This document shows positions 9,434-21,465 of a stretch of 64,000 nt of DNA, one piece after another; within the stretch, counting starts at the first letter, position 1; the number at the start of each line of letters is the position of its first letter. The translations under genes were made by a program, and so were the position numbers. Origin of the DNA: Campanula takesimana (Eukaryota; Streptophyta; Magnoliopsida; Asterales; Campanulaceae); assembly GCA_026119855.1 (NCBI GenBank), contig JAOWBW010000016.1, positions 1,364,001-1,428,000 on the forward strand, read 5' to 3'. Below the pieces are notes generated by a model. It did no database searches and was not told the origin of the DNA. It saw nothing but the letters and a program-made list of their open reading frames with translations.

Positions 9434-11998
9434 TGTAACACCCGCAATTTTTTTTTTATTTATTTAATTAATTGGTAACATTAACTTAGTAAATAAAAAT
9501 TAGAATTAATAAGTTAATTAATGAGTGGGCCGAAAAGAATGGGTTGGCCCGAAGGTTTTAATTAATAAACCCAACCCAATTAATAAACCATCCAAAGTAT
9601 AAATACTTGGGTTAGTGAAAATTAGGTTATTCTTCTTATTCAAAAAAAAAAAAAAGGAAAAACAAAACCCTAAACCTACCCTAGCAGCCGCCGGCCAAGA
9701 AGGAGGAGGGAGGAGAATTTTCGGCATTGTTGTTGAGTCTAATCCCATCATCTTCAAGGTAATACCAAACCCCACCTCCTAAAATTCGTTTCATTGGATT
9801 TGAATGAGTAAATCTTAATCTATGCATGTTTAAAGGAAATAATCGTTAGGGTTTTTGCATGCTAGTCAATTAATGGTGGGAATTTTAATGGTTAAATGCT
9901 TAGCTTTATTTTAAGTTGATTCTATGATCATGAAAGGGATGAATTCATATTTTTAAGAAAGCTGTGAATAGTAATCTGCGATGAATAGTAAAATACGCTG
10001 TGAATAGTAAACTGAGTTTAAAAAGCTGTGAATAGTAATCTGCGATGAATAGTAATTTACGCTGTGAATAGTAAACTGAGTTTAAAAAGCTGTGAATAGT
10101 AATCTGCGATGAATAGTAATTTACGCTGTGAATAGTAAACTGAGTTTAAAAAGCTGTGAATAGTAATCTGCGATGAATAGTAATTTACGCTGTGAATAGT
10201 GAACTGAGTTGGGAATAGTGTTTCATGCGATTGATGAAAATCCTAAAAGCTATATAATTTGGGTGTTGATTCTTGATTGAGAATGTTAAGAATTGGGACG
10301 GAAAGTTAGTATTTTCGTTAAGTTTATAATGAAAAGAAAACATAATTGTTAAAAGAATTGTTAGAAGGTTAGAAAACTAACTTGAAAGGATGTGATAGTT
10401 ACTTGGAAAACCTTGAAAGTTAGAAAGTTAACGGAAAGGAGGAAGATTAAAAGATTTCAGTTAGTTTCCTAACGGGAAAGGACTAAACTGAAAAAGTTAA
10501 AGTTAAAAAGGAATAAAAAGGGGAAAACCTTTGAAGTCGAAGGACCAAGCTGAAATTAATCTAAAGTTGAAGGACTAATTTATAATTAAACTAAAGTTGA
10601 AGGTCCAATCTGTAATTAATCCAAAGTTGAAGGACTAATTTGCAATTAAACTAAAGTTAAAGGACCAATCTGCAATTAATCTAAAGTCGAAGGACCAAAT
10701 TGCAATTAACCCAAAGTTGAGGGACCAAATTGTAATTAACCCAAAGTTAGATGACTTAATTGCAATTATTTCAAAGTTAAAGGACTGACTCGTAAATCAA
10801 AGTCAGAAACTTAAACGTAAGAAAAGAAGTAACGAAGTAAAGAAGTTAAAACGCATCTCTCAGTTAACTAAGTAGAAATAGTTAACAATGTTGAGAGTAC
10901 TAAAGTAAATTACTCCGTGCCTTGTAGATTTGCACAGAGAAGAGATTGCGAGGAAAAGCAATTCAGGTAAGGGATTACGTTCCTTACAGTATTTGAACTC
11001 CTGTTTATTGGAATTCTGTATCTTTCTAAAGTTAGCTATCAGTATGGCATGATAGTATTTGAATGAACTCTGCGTTATTGAACGTTCCTTGAAAGAATCT
11101 ATACTTAGTGATGTCCCCATCGATCTACTAAGTATCGAAGTTTGAAACTTGTATCACATACTTGTACCATGGTATGTTCTCATTTTAACTTGTAAGTTAA
11201 CCACTTACTCGTTAAGGCATCCAATGTCCAGTTAGAAAAGACATTGACGGACAGTCCAGTTAGAAAAGACTCGTCCTTAAACTAGGGATTGCATGAGTGA
11301 TCACATGCCTTCTCTCAGGAATTGTCTGATTACAAGGATGATTCTAGACCCCGAGCATATGTGTGTGGATACCATATATGTTACGACCCACACTATTGGC
11401 TGAAGAAGCTAGGTGTACAAATTGTACCTTTGGCATTGAGGTTATAATGTACGTTACCAAGGAATTGACGGAACTTGAATGAATCCCTTTGGATTGTAGT
11501 GCCATAATCCTTTTAAAGTAAAATCTTAAAAGTAATACGACTGTATTGTTCTGCAGTCTTGAATCCAAAAGTAATTGAACTTATCCTTGTAAAAGTTATT
11601 CATAGTATTCGTTCTGGTCGTCTCTCCTTAGTAACCGGAGAGGCCACGTATGAACTTACTGAGCATTCGTTCGCTCATCCCTTCTCTATAAATTTTGTTT
11701 CAGGATTTAAGTAGAAAGACAAGACAAGGAAAGCAGCCGTAGGAAGACGGTGGATCGAAGATTCTTAAATTAATAGTTTTAAGTACGTTTATTTATTGTG
11801 ATGTAAGTTGAAGTACATTGATGATTAGGGTTGTTACCTACCAAGACAAGTTTAAGTTACGCTTCCGCTATTGTTTTGAATTTATGGTTTAAATAAGGGG
11901 CCGTTGTGAACCCTAAATTGAAGTATTTATTATTGTTATTTATTGATATTTAATGCCATTAAATGCTCAGATATTATAAGAAAATTCGGGGTGTTACA
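9434..11998 (+). repeat. 3' LTR of gypsy element A
   Basis: Direct copy of 1398-3961, one base longer, ending TTACA before the duplicated CCAAT at 11999-12003. It contains the same 64-bp and 31-bp arrays. Confidence 0.93.
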
Positions 11999-12304
11999 CC
12001 AATGATAGCCATTAGATTAGACACAAATCAAGGGTTTAGATTACTTTTATAGTTTAAAACTTCGGTGGCATTCTTGTAATTAGGTTGACAAACAAAGAGA
12101 AGGACAAAATACCATGTGTGTTCCAGAATTTGCCACGTCATCACCCAAAATTTACCTAAATTTTCAAAATTAAATATCTCATTAATTATAAATCGAAAAA
12201 ATAATCCGAAAACACTGATTTTTTTGTCTCGACGAGACGAATCAAACTACATCCCTGAAGATAGGGTTTTGAAAAAATAATATTGAACAACGTCAAATTT
12301 TTAA

Positions 12305-14535
12305 AATACGCTTAGATATAATAGGTGTTTGCCTATTGTATCTAACTGTATTGTTATGAACATTGTATTGGATACAAATGACTATTTAGCTATTGTATCT
12401 AACAGCAATGTGTCAACATAGATGTTGGATACAATAGGTGTTTGCCTATTGTATCCAACTGAATTGTTATGAACATTGCTATTGGATACAAATAGCTATT
12501 TAGCTATTGTATCTAACAGCAATGTGTCAATATTGCTGTTTGATACAATAGGCGTTTGCCTATTGTATCTAAGTGAATTGTTATGAACAATGTATTGGAT
12601 ACGATAGCTATTTAGCTATTGTATCTATATAGCAATGTGTCAACATTGATGTTGGATACAATAGGTGTTTGCTATTATATCTAACTGTATTGATATGAAT
12701 ATCGCATTGCATACAACAGGGGAGTAGCTAGTGTATCCAATAACAATGTGTATGAAAATTACTGTTAGATACAAATAGTTATTTAGCTATTATATCTAAC
12801 AGCAATGTGTCAACATTGTTGTTGGTTACAATAGGTGTTTGCCTATTGTATCTAACGGAATTGTTATGAACATTGTATTGGATACAAATGGCTATTTAGC
12901 TATTGTATCTAACAGCAATGTGTCAACATTGCTGTTGGATACAATAGGTGTTTGCCTATTGTATCTAACGGAATTGTTATGAACATTGTATTGGATACAA
13001 ATGGCTATTTAGCTATTGTATCTAACAGCAATGTGTCAACATTGATGTTGGATACATTAGGTGTTTGCCTGTTGTATCTAACTGAATTGTTATGAACATT
13101 GTATTGGATACAAATAGCTATTTAGCTATTGTATCTAACAACAATGTGTCAACATTGCTGTTGGATACAATAGGTGTTTGCCTATTGTATCTAACTGAAT
13201 TGTTATGAACATTGCTGTTGGATTCAAATAGCTATTTAGCTATTGTATCTAACAGCAATGTGTCAACATTGCTGTTGGATACAATAAGTGTATGCCTATT
13301 TTATCTAACTGAATTGTTATGAACATTGATGTTGGATACAAATAGCTATTTAGCTATTGTATCTAACAGCAATGTGTCAACATTGCTGTTGGATACAATA
13401 GGTGTTTGCCTATTGTATCTAACTGAATTGTTATGAACATTGTATTTGATACAAATAGCCATTTAGCTATTGTATCTAACAGCAATGTGTCAACATTGTA
13501 TTGGATACAATAGGTGTTTGCCTATTGTATCCAACAATAATGTTGATACATTGCTGTTAGATACAATAGCTAAATAGCAAATGTATCCAATACAATGTTC
13601 ATAACAATTCAGTTAGATACAATAGGCAAACACCTATTGTATCCAACAGCAATGTTGACACATTGCTGTTAGATACAATAGCTAAATAGCTATTTGTATC
13701 CAACAACAATGTTCATAACACATTGCTGTTAGATAAAATAGCTAAATGGCTATTTGTATCAAATACAATGTTCATAACAATTCAGTTAGATACAATAGGC
13801 AAACACCTATTGTATCCAACAGCAATGTTGACACATTGCTGTTAGATACAATAGCTAAACAGCTATTTGTATCCAACATCAATGTTCATAACAATTCAGT
13901 TAGATAAAATAGGCAAACACCTATTGTATCCAACAGCAATGTTGACACATTGCTGTTAGATACAATAGCTAAATAATCATTTGTATCCAATACAATGTTC
14001 ATAACAATTCCGTTAGATACAATAGGCAAACACCTATTGTAACCAACAACAATGTTGACACATTGCTGTTAGATACAATAGCTAAATAACTATTTGTATC
14101 TAACAGCAATTTTCATACACATTGTTATTGGATACACTAGCTACTCCCCTGTTGTATGCAATGCGATATTCATATCAATACAGTTAGATACAATAGCAAA
14201 CACCTATTGTATCCAACATCAATGTTGACACATTGCTATATAGATACAATAGCTAAATAGCTATCGTATCCAATACATTGTTCATAACAATTCAGTTAGA
14301 TACAATAGGCAAACGCCTATTGTATCCAACAGTAATATTGACACATTGCTGTTAGATACAATAATGTTCATAACAATTCAGTTAGATACAATAGGCAAAC
14401 ACCTATTGTATCCAACATCAATGTTGACACATTGCTGTTAGATACAATAGCTAAATAGTCATTTGTATCCAATACAATGTTCATAACAATCCAGTTAGAT
14501 ACAATAGGCAAACACCTATTGTATCTAAGCCCATT
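12305..14535. repeat. Inverted tandem array of self-palindromic units (core of the fold-back element)
   Basis: The left arm repeats a unit of about 110 bp containing GATACAATAGG, TGTTTG and CCTATTGTATC (a hairpin), then GAATTGTTATGAACATTG, then a hairpin around TAGCTATTTAGCTA, then AACAGCAATGTGTCAACATTG. The right arm carries the same units in reverse order and orientation. The centre is the palindrome 13503-13532. The right arm has a local deletion near 14357. Transcripts from either side could fold into very long double-stranded RNA. Confidence 0.9.
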
Positions 14536-14878
14536 TTAATAATTTGACGTTGTTCCATATTATTTTTTCAAAACCCTATCTTCTGGGATGTAGTTTGATT
14601 CGTCTCGTCGAGACAAAAAAATCAGTGTTGTCGGATTATTTTTTTGATTTATAATTAATGAGATATTTAATTTTGAAAATTTAGGGAAATTTTGGGTGAT
14701 GACGTGGCAAATTTTGGAATACACATGGTATTTTGCCCTTCCCTTTGTTTGTCAACCTAATTACAAGAATGCCACCGAAGTTTTAAACTAAAAAAGTAAT
14801 CTAAACCCTTGATTTGTGTCTAATCCAATGGCTATCATTCTCATGGTTCTCATGTAATTGAGTTCTCATAATAGCATG

Positions 14879-14882
<4 letters not shown>

Positions 14883-14913
<31 letters not shown>
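14883..14913. repeat. (TA)n tract between the fold-back element and the MITE
   Basis: A pure TA run separates the right end of the fold-back element from the left end of the related short element. Confidence 0.85.
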
Positions 14914-14915
<2 letters not shown>

Positions 14916-15275
14916 GTAGGTGCTCAAATGAGAACCTAAATATCGTGAGAACCGTAAGAACCAATCATAACCATTAGATTAGAAAAAAAAATCAAGGGTC
15001 CATATGTTAGATACAATTGATACACTTAGATACATTACAAAAAAATCGATATTACGCTTGGATACAATAGGTTAATAAGTATTGTATCTAAGTGTTGCAC
15101 TTGGATACACTATGTTAAAAACTAATGTATCCAATTGTTTTTCGAAAATTAACTAATGTATCCAAGTGTATCCAATGTATCTAACATCTGGACCCTTGAT
15201 TTTTTTTTCTAATCTAATGGTTATGATTGGTTCTCACGGTTCTCATATAAAATGGTTCTCACAGGAGCGCGACCC
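14914..15275. mobile_element. Short TA-flanked MITE related to the fold-back element
   Basis: 362 bp with long terminal inverted repeats: the left end GGGTAGGTGCTC leads to GAGAACC and CCATTAGATTAG blocks, and the right end holds their inverses and finishes GGAGCGCGACCC. The GAGAACC-AAGAACCAAT-CATTAGATTAG layout is shared with the large fold-back element next door, as is the GATACAATAGG-type interior. TATATA lies on both sides. No coding capacity. Confidence 0.8.
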
Positions 15276-15889
15276 TATATATATGTTATATAACTATAAT
15301 ATTTGAAATTAATATTTCGTTATTTAATGACATTATACTTCTTACAAGAAAAATGAAATAACACTAATTGTCTAATTCTTTAATGAAAAAAAAATAAGAG
15401 CAATGTTAGGAGCACAAAACAAAGTCATAAATATTGCTCACAAATTGGCGATATTTTATTAGTTACGTCGATAGTGAATCAGCTACACTCTAGTTAGAAA
15501 CACCAATGAAATCATTACACTCAATATTTTGTGAGCAAATTTTGTAACTATTTTGTGCCCTTATTATTCAAAAAAATAATTAAGAAAAAGCTACAGTTAT
15601 AGGAATTATAATATACTCCTTTTTTTAGCAATAATATATCTCTTTTTAAGAAGCAATGAATAATATATTGTCATATTTAACCGCAAATAGATTATTTTAC
15701 TACTTCCTTCTTTCGTCCGGAATAAGAGCGATTTTTTTTTTTTTTTTGTTTCAAATTCAAAGTGCAAGAGTCTCATTTTAAAATAACAAAGGATAATAAT
15801 ATTTGACAACTTTTGTGTTTCTAATACTTTGTAAAATAATAAAAAATATATTTTACTAACATACTTTTACTTACTTGAACAATGAAAAA
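15276..15889. other. AT-rich stretch, nothing recognised
   Basis: No gene, RNA or clear repeat boundary is visible. A poly-T run near 15732-15748 makes a chance minus-strand frame that I do not support as a gene. Confidence 0.5.
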
Positions 15890-16019
15890 TCTATATATAT
15901 TAAAAGTCGACGCAGAGGTATACGAATTCGCCATTTGGACAGTTTAGGCTAAAGAATTCTTTTGGTGAAGCCATGTCATCACCATTCTTATTGATAAGTG
16001 ACTCTTGATATTCTTATTA

Positions 16020-16480
16020 GTAGCTAATAATATTAGTTAATAATAATAGTTATTATATAAATTAACTATTACTATTAATAGTATAAGTAAACTATAATAG
16101 TTATTCTACAAGTTAACTATTACTATTAATAGTATTAGTTAACTATAATAGTTATTGTATAAGTTAACTATTACTATTAATAGTATTAATTAACTATAAT
16201 AGTTACTATATAAGTTAACCGTTACTATGAATAATATTAGTTAACTATAATAGTTATATAAGTTACTTATTACTATTAATAGTATTAGTTAACGTTAATA
16301 TTTACTATATAAGTTAACTATTACTATTAATAGTATTAGTTAACAATAATAGTTACTATATATGTTAACTTTTACTATTGACAATAATAGTTACTATATA
16401 TATTAAATTTTACTATTAACAGTATTAGTTAATTATAATAGTTATTATATAAGTTAATATTTTTTTTTAATATTTTTTAA
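16020..16480. repeat. AT-rich tandem array inside the Helitron (about 50-60-bp units)
   Basis: Seven or eight diverged units alternate AGTTAACTATTACTATTA, ATAGTATTAGTTAACTATA and ATAGTTATTATATA. The unit contains TAGTTAAC/GTTAACTA inverted pairs. Tandem minisatellites are frequent within plant Helitrons. Confidence 0.75.
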
Positions 16481-16493
16481 CTATTACTATTAT

Positions 16494-17748
16494 GGAAAAA
16501 CTGCAAATATAGTACCTGAACTATTGGGGTTATTTTGGATTTGGTACCTGGACTCTCATTTTTTGCACCCGGCATACCCAAACTCTAATTTTTACTGTAT
16601 CCCTCATACCTACCACTAACGACATCCATTTTTCTCAGTTAAGTCATCATGTACCATACACGTGATCAATTTTGCAAGGGTAAAATAGGAAGACAAATTA
16701 ACACACACACACACACACACACACTTTCTCTCTCTCTCTCACAGACACAGTTTTCAGTATCGGCCGACATGGCTGAATCTACGACATGAAGTTAATATAT
16801 AAGCAAAACGTTGAATCAAATATATAGAGTCCTCTCTCGAGAGGGAAATCGCAGGGAGCAAGGGTCGCATGGCCAGCAAAATGAGGGTGAAGAAGTCGAT
16901 GTTCCGGAGATCGATGCCGGCGTCGAAATTAGGGTTTCCCAAAGCTAACGATTAAGCGCCATCAACGAATTGGGCGGGCGACGAGATCGAGGTGGTTCGC
17001 TTTTTATCCGCCGGTGGATTTTGGATAGAAAGGAGATATGTGAGGATTGAAATTCTATGAGAAGTGGGATTGACGAGGTCGCTCAAATTCACTCGTTCAA
17101 AGTTCTAAAGTCTGACGATTTTCCATAGTTGGGTCCCGCCGAATCGAATGTGGCTCAAGGGAAATGCTTAATCAATTAGTTAAAAGATTGATTATTTGGT
17201 GGTAAAAAGATTGATTATTTGGTTTTAGGTTAAGAGGAAGTTCATCAATTTTGTCAAATTTAGGGGTTCGCATCTCAATTTAGGTTGGTTTATTAAAAAC
17301 AAAAAGAGGTGGTATAATTCTTGGATTCAGATCAAAATTTTTGTCTTCTTTCTCATAAATTTTTCTCCTTTCAGCCCCAGATTGTGTGTGTGTGTATTTG
17401 TGTTTTGTCGAATTCGATTTTCTGGGTTGTTGTTGGTGGTAGTGGTGTTGGTGACTTGGTGTTTTGTCGAAATCCCCTGATCTTGGCTTTCCTCCATGGA
17501 TTCCGACGAATTCCATGGATTCCGGCGACTTTTTTCCCCTATTTTTTTCTTCATATTTTACCCCTGCAAAATTGATCACGTGTATGGTCACATGATGACT
17601 TAACTGAGAAAAATGGATGTCGTTAGTGGTAGGTATGAGGGATACAGTAAAAATTAGAGTTTGGGTATGACGTGTGCAAAAAATGAGAGTTCAGGTACCA
17701 AATCCAAAATAACCCCAATAGTTCAGGTACTATATTTGCAGTTTTTCC
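16494..17748. mobile_element. MULE-like (Mutator) non-autonomous element with about 195-bp terminal inverted repeats
   Basis: The left end GGAAAAACTGCAAATATAG is repeated inverted at the right end. The inverted repeats run for about 195 bp (16494-16690 and 17555-17748) with only a few mismatches. The flanks TACTATTAT (16485-16493) and TACTATTAA (17749-17757) match at 8 of 9 positions, a MULE-like duplication, though the surrounding array is itself rich in TACTATTA. The interior (16690-17555) is less AT-rich than its surroundings and looks like 5' genic DNA: CA and TC microsatellite, short ATG-initiated frames, CG dinucleotides. It may be a captured gene fragment (Pack-MULE). No transposase. 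Confidence 0.75.
16700..16742. repeat. (CA)n(TC)n microsatellite
   Basis: A compound run of about ten CA units followed by about eight TC units lies within the interior of the MULE-like element, as often seen in plant 5' untranslated regions. Confidence 0.85.
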
Positions 17749-18398
17749 TACTATTAATAATATTATTAAATAATAATAGTTACTCTCTTCATTCTAAATT
17801 GAATGTCATGTTTATACTAAAATGAATGATTTTTTGAGATTTTACATTCAAATAATTTTGTACCTAAGATTTTTTTCATAGATTATTATATGCATTCACT
17901 TAAGTGCAACAATTACTAAAATATGAAGAGTCTCAATAAAACTTAATATATTAAAAATAATTATGATAAAGTGATTTTAACGTCTTCTGTATAAGAAATG
18001 AAAAGTCATAATTTGAAATGTAAAGTCACAAAAAATAAATTTTGGATTTGTTACTTAAAACAAATGAAAAGTCTTCAAATAATTTATTTTGTTTAAATAA
18101 TAAATTAAAAAGTTTATGTTGAGGCAACTCTAATCCTGCAAACAATAAAAGTCACAAAAAACATTAATCTTGATTTTAAATCCAAAGTTAGAAAATGATT
18201 TACTCTTTAATTTATCCACCCGAAATAAATAGAAAAGTACAATGTAATTTATTATTTATTTTTTACATGTCTTCTTTTTTAGTTGTAATTTTGAGATACT
18301 TAAAAATTATTTTTCTTTAATCATAATAAAATATATTTGACTAACTAAATAAACGACAAAATTGTAAACAAATTTCCGTGACACGGGGTTTTTTCTAG

Positions 18399-18973
18399 TA
18401 TTTTGAATAATCATGTCTTCAATACATTTGAAATATTTATTTATTTTTATTATATTTAATAATAAAGATGGAAAATCAATGTACAACTCTTATTCTGTAA
18501 CGGAAGGAAAATATAATTTATTGGGGTATAGAAAGTGCAACACCGTCACAAGGCACTACAAATATTTTCTTCTTGGGGCGGTCTCCTGTGAGACAGCTCA
18601 CAGGTAAGCCGACCTTTTTTTTTTTTTTTTTTTTGCCTTCCAACTTTTTTTCCCGGCCATTTTTTTCTCTCCGGCAAAAGTAACACTTTTTGTAAAGAAA
18701 GGTAACACTTTTCTCTCATATGTAACACTTTTTTTTCTCAAAAATGTACCACAATTTTGATGAAATAGATTAAGGGTTAATTGCAATTTGGTTTCTGACA
18801 TTTCTCAAAATTTGCAATGTTGATCCTTTCATTTCAATTTTGCCAATTGGTATATCTACTTTGTCTTTTTGTTGCAATCCGACTACAAACCTAACTATGT
18901 GTTACTTTTCTAACTGGTTTTATGTCATGTGACTTGCACATGACATTTTAAGATGTTTGTGGAGGTATACACA
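18399..18973. other. Intergenic stretch with one strong hairpin
   Basis: No gene is seen. A perfect inverted repeat, CCTGTGAG and CTCACAGG with a 4-nt loop, lies at 18585-18604, flanked by GGCGGTCT and TAAGCCGACC. It resembles the ends of small MITE-like repeats, but I cannot define an element around it. Long T runs (18617-18634) follow. Confidence 0.5.
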
Positions 18974-19955
18974 TGTAACGCCCGTCATAATCCTGTTAAA
19001 TTCTTGCCTTGCATAATTATATGCTATTTTAATTGAGTTAATTATTTAACTAATTGAGCAAGTTTAGGTCCTAATTGTTTAAGTTGAAACATTAGGGTCA
19101 TTTGTGAAAATTAAAGTTCAAGGGCTTAAATGCTAAAATTGAAATTTGAAGGGCCTTTTTGTCAAAAGTGAAACTTGAGGGGCCAAAGTGCAATTCTTTG
19201 AAAGTTGTAAGGATAAAATTGGGTTGCCTCTTCCTCTGAGCTTTGTTTTCCCCAAAATTGTTTCTCTCGTACTTTCTCTCTGTCTCAGAAGAAAGTTAGG
19301 GTTTACCCTATTCTCGACTCCTCTTGCTTAATTATGCCTCTGTTTGAAACTCCGATTGCACCTAAATGATCAGGGTAGTGAGTAGAGCATTTCCTGCCGA
19401 ACAGAAATTAGTTTGGGTGAATTTGATTTTGGAGTAGGTAAGTCACTAGCTCCCCCTTGCTTGTAATAACATGCATATATGTTATTCTTGGTACTTGTAC
19501 TTGTTAATTTCGTGATTGGAATGAGTTTTGTGATACTTGTAAATTTGGGTCGAAGGGAGTATTAGTATGAATTACAAAGAGTTAGAAAATTTATACTCCT
19601 ATTCGTGGGACGGTGAAATATTAATTTGATTAAATGTTTATACAAGTATATTAGAAAAATTATACTTATACTTGTGGGACGGTGAAATGAATGAAAGTAT
19701 TCCTAAATGAGTATATTAGTATATTAGAAAATTATACTTATACTTTTGGGACGGTGAAATATTTAAATGGAATAAAAGAAAATTATCTTATTATTTGTGG
19801 GACGGTAAAAGAAATGAAATGAACTTGAAATAGTGTCCTGGGTATGATACTTCACTCCTAGGTACTCTTGGTATTGTTATTATATTAGTAAAAGTATACT
19901 CCTACGCTTGGGACGGAGAATTATTAAGCCTGGGAAAGAACTGACTATTTGCTTG

Positions 19956-20067
19956 GTGTGCGACCGCACAGAAATTAGTGAGCGGCCGCCCAAAACTACT
20001 GAAAGATTTCCCATATAAAACGTGCAAAGTGAGCGGCCGCCCGGTCCCTAGTGAGCGGCCGCCCGGT
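19956..20067. repeat. GC-rich paired palindrome cassette in the gypsy-like LTR
   Basis: GTGCGACCGCAC, then GTGAGCGGCCGCCC after a short spacer, then about 45 AT-rich bases, then two more GAGCGGCCGCCCGG copies. The layout (pair, spacer, pair) is shared with the cassettes in the copia and Tekay LTRs of this window. Confidence 0.8.
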
Positions 20068-21329
20068 TGTCTGAAAATCAAAAAGCTTGTTTAAAGTAAG
20101 ATCAAGTTGGAAGTAACCATAGTTAAGGTATAGAGCCTTAGTAGAAGATGTCCTAGTAAGTGTATATGTACCTTAGGGGCATCAGAACTTGGTCTTGAAC
20201 ATGAATATTCAATGATTTGAATAGAGAATTTGAGCCTAAGAGTAAGAACTCTTTTAATTGTCTTGAAAGTGCTATGAACAAGCACTAATGTGTTATATGT
20301 GTCTTGATTCCAATGTTTGTGTACCTTAGGGGCACTAGAACAATGTCTTGGGCTTGAACATCCAAAGAATTGGATTGAGATCTTGAATATAAGATGATAA
20401 AATCTTGTACATGCCTTGAAACCAATACATGTGTATGGTAGTAATCTTGTAGGTGTTATAGAACACTAGAAGTATCAGGACAAGATCCTTAGCTTGAACA
20501 TCCAAAGAATTGGAGTGTGAACTTGAATATAAAAGGAAGAACTCTTGTTCATGTCTTGAAACCAATACGTGTGTATGGTAATGAACTTGAAAGTACTATG
20601 AATAAGAACTAACATGTTAGAACTATCCTTGATGTGTATGTGCAAATCTTGCACATAACTACTTGATAGAATGTGGCTTGTTGACTACTTGATACTTGGT
20701 ATTAATAACCAAAGAGTTAGAATATGGAACTAGATAGAGAATGATCAACTCTATTACATACTTGAATCTAATACGTGTGTATTGAAAGTGCTATGAACAA
20801 GCATTAATGTGCTAGTAATTGGTTTTAATCGTGCATATAATCAAAGAAGTATATAAAGTATAAAGAAGATATCTTGTCCTTGAGTTGAGTTCCTAAAGAA
20901 TGAGGGACTAGTGTGATACAAAGATAATTCATATAACTATGAATCCTACGATTTAAGTCAACAAGAATGATTATAGAACACAATATGTGTTGGAAAATGT
21001 ATTCGATTATTAACGATACATATACGCGAGATATGATTGTGACTAGGTACAATACGACCTATTCGACTACGTGCTTAGAGTCTAAGATGTTGGGCTCTAC
21101 TTGAAAGTAAGGGTATCGTGATAGACACATTAATGTGTTAAAGATTATATGAATATGTACATGCGAATATGGCATATGACAAAGTGACATAGAATGATGT
21201 ACCCTACTACTTGTTTTGGGTCTGTTAGTAATAGACTCTAACTTGGAATGATTGTGTTACGTGGACACATTACGTGCCATTGTTATACTGATTTGTATTC
21301 GCAAATATTGCATATGTGTACTGGTATTT

Positions 21330-21465
21330 GGTGAGCACATGATTACATGGTTCATGAAGGACTGGTCCACTACTTTTGGACTTAGTTCTATTCTCGTTAG
21401 TTTTGGTGAGCACATAATTACATGGTTCATGAAGGACTGGTCCACTACTTTTAGATTATTTCTAC
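21330..21465 (+). repeat. Tandem duplication of about 76 bp
   Basis: Two copies of TTTGGTGAGCACATGATTAC and the following TGGTTCATGAAGGACTGG segment differ at few positions. The overlapping frames on both strands are by-products of this repeat. Confidence 0.75.

Larger units (their letters stand above)
1398..11998 (+). mobile_element. Ty3-gypsy LTR retrotransposon A (Tekay/Del-type chromovirus), defective
   Basis: A complete insertion of 10.6 kb: LTR 1398-3961, internal region, LTR 9434-11998, flanked by the 5-bp duplication CCAAT (1393-1397 and 11999-12003). The LTRs begin TGTAAC and end GTTACA (last base G in the 5' copy). Primer binding site, decayed gag and protease remnants, reverse transcriptase, RNase H, a C-terminal integrase piece and a chromodomain-like tail follow in the usual gypsy order. 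Coding frames are broken by several stops and frameshifts, and the integrase core is deleted. The two LTRs differ at only about five positions by eye, so the insertion is very young and the element was probably mobilised by proteins from another copy. Confidence 0.93.
1349..14881. mobile_element. Giant fold-back (inverted-repeat) element in a TA microsatellite, interrupted by gypsy element A
   Basis: The left end (GGTCATGCT, then GAGAACTC and GAGAACC blocks) is the inverse of the right end at about 14835-14881. After removal of gypsy element A and one copy of its 5-bp duplication the element is about 2.9 kb. Arms of about 1.4-1.5 kb meet near 13517. The outer 300 bp of each arm (12004-12310 and 14535-14850) are inverse copies, including a TCTCGACGAGAC palindrome. 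The inner parts are head-to-tail repeats of about 110 bp. No transposase is encoded, so it is non-autonomous. TA-tract flanks resemble those described for microsatellite-targeting Micron elements of rice; membership in that group is inference. Confidence 0.8.
15890..18398 (+). mobile_element. Non-autonomous Helitron
   Basis: The left end is TCTATATATATTAAAAG, preceded by A at 15889. The right end is CTAG at 18395-18398, followed by T at 18399. About 9 bp before it lies a short hairpin (CCGTGACACGG, about 18376-18386) and then a T-run. TC start, terminal hairpin, CTRR end and insertion between A and T are the defining Helitron features, and the TCTATAT-TTAAAAG start is common in plant Helitrons. 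No Rep/helicase gene is present, so the element is non-autonomous. It contains an AT-rich tandem array and a nested MULE-like element; without the MULE it is about 1.25 kb. Confidence 0.75.

Noticed and set aside
16020..16480. Centromeric satellite
   Set aside because: Short array with diverged units, confined to a Helitron.
17280..17591. Overlapping open frames on both strands of about 75-103 codons
   Set aside because: Low-complexity, no domain, inside the MULE-like element, and both strands cannot plausibly code here.
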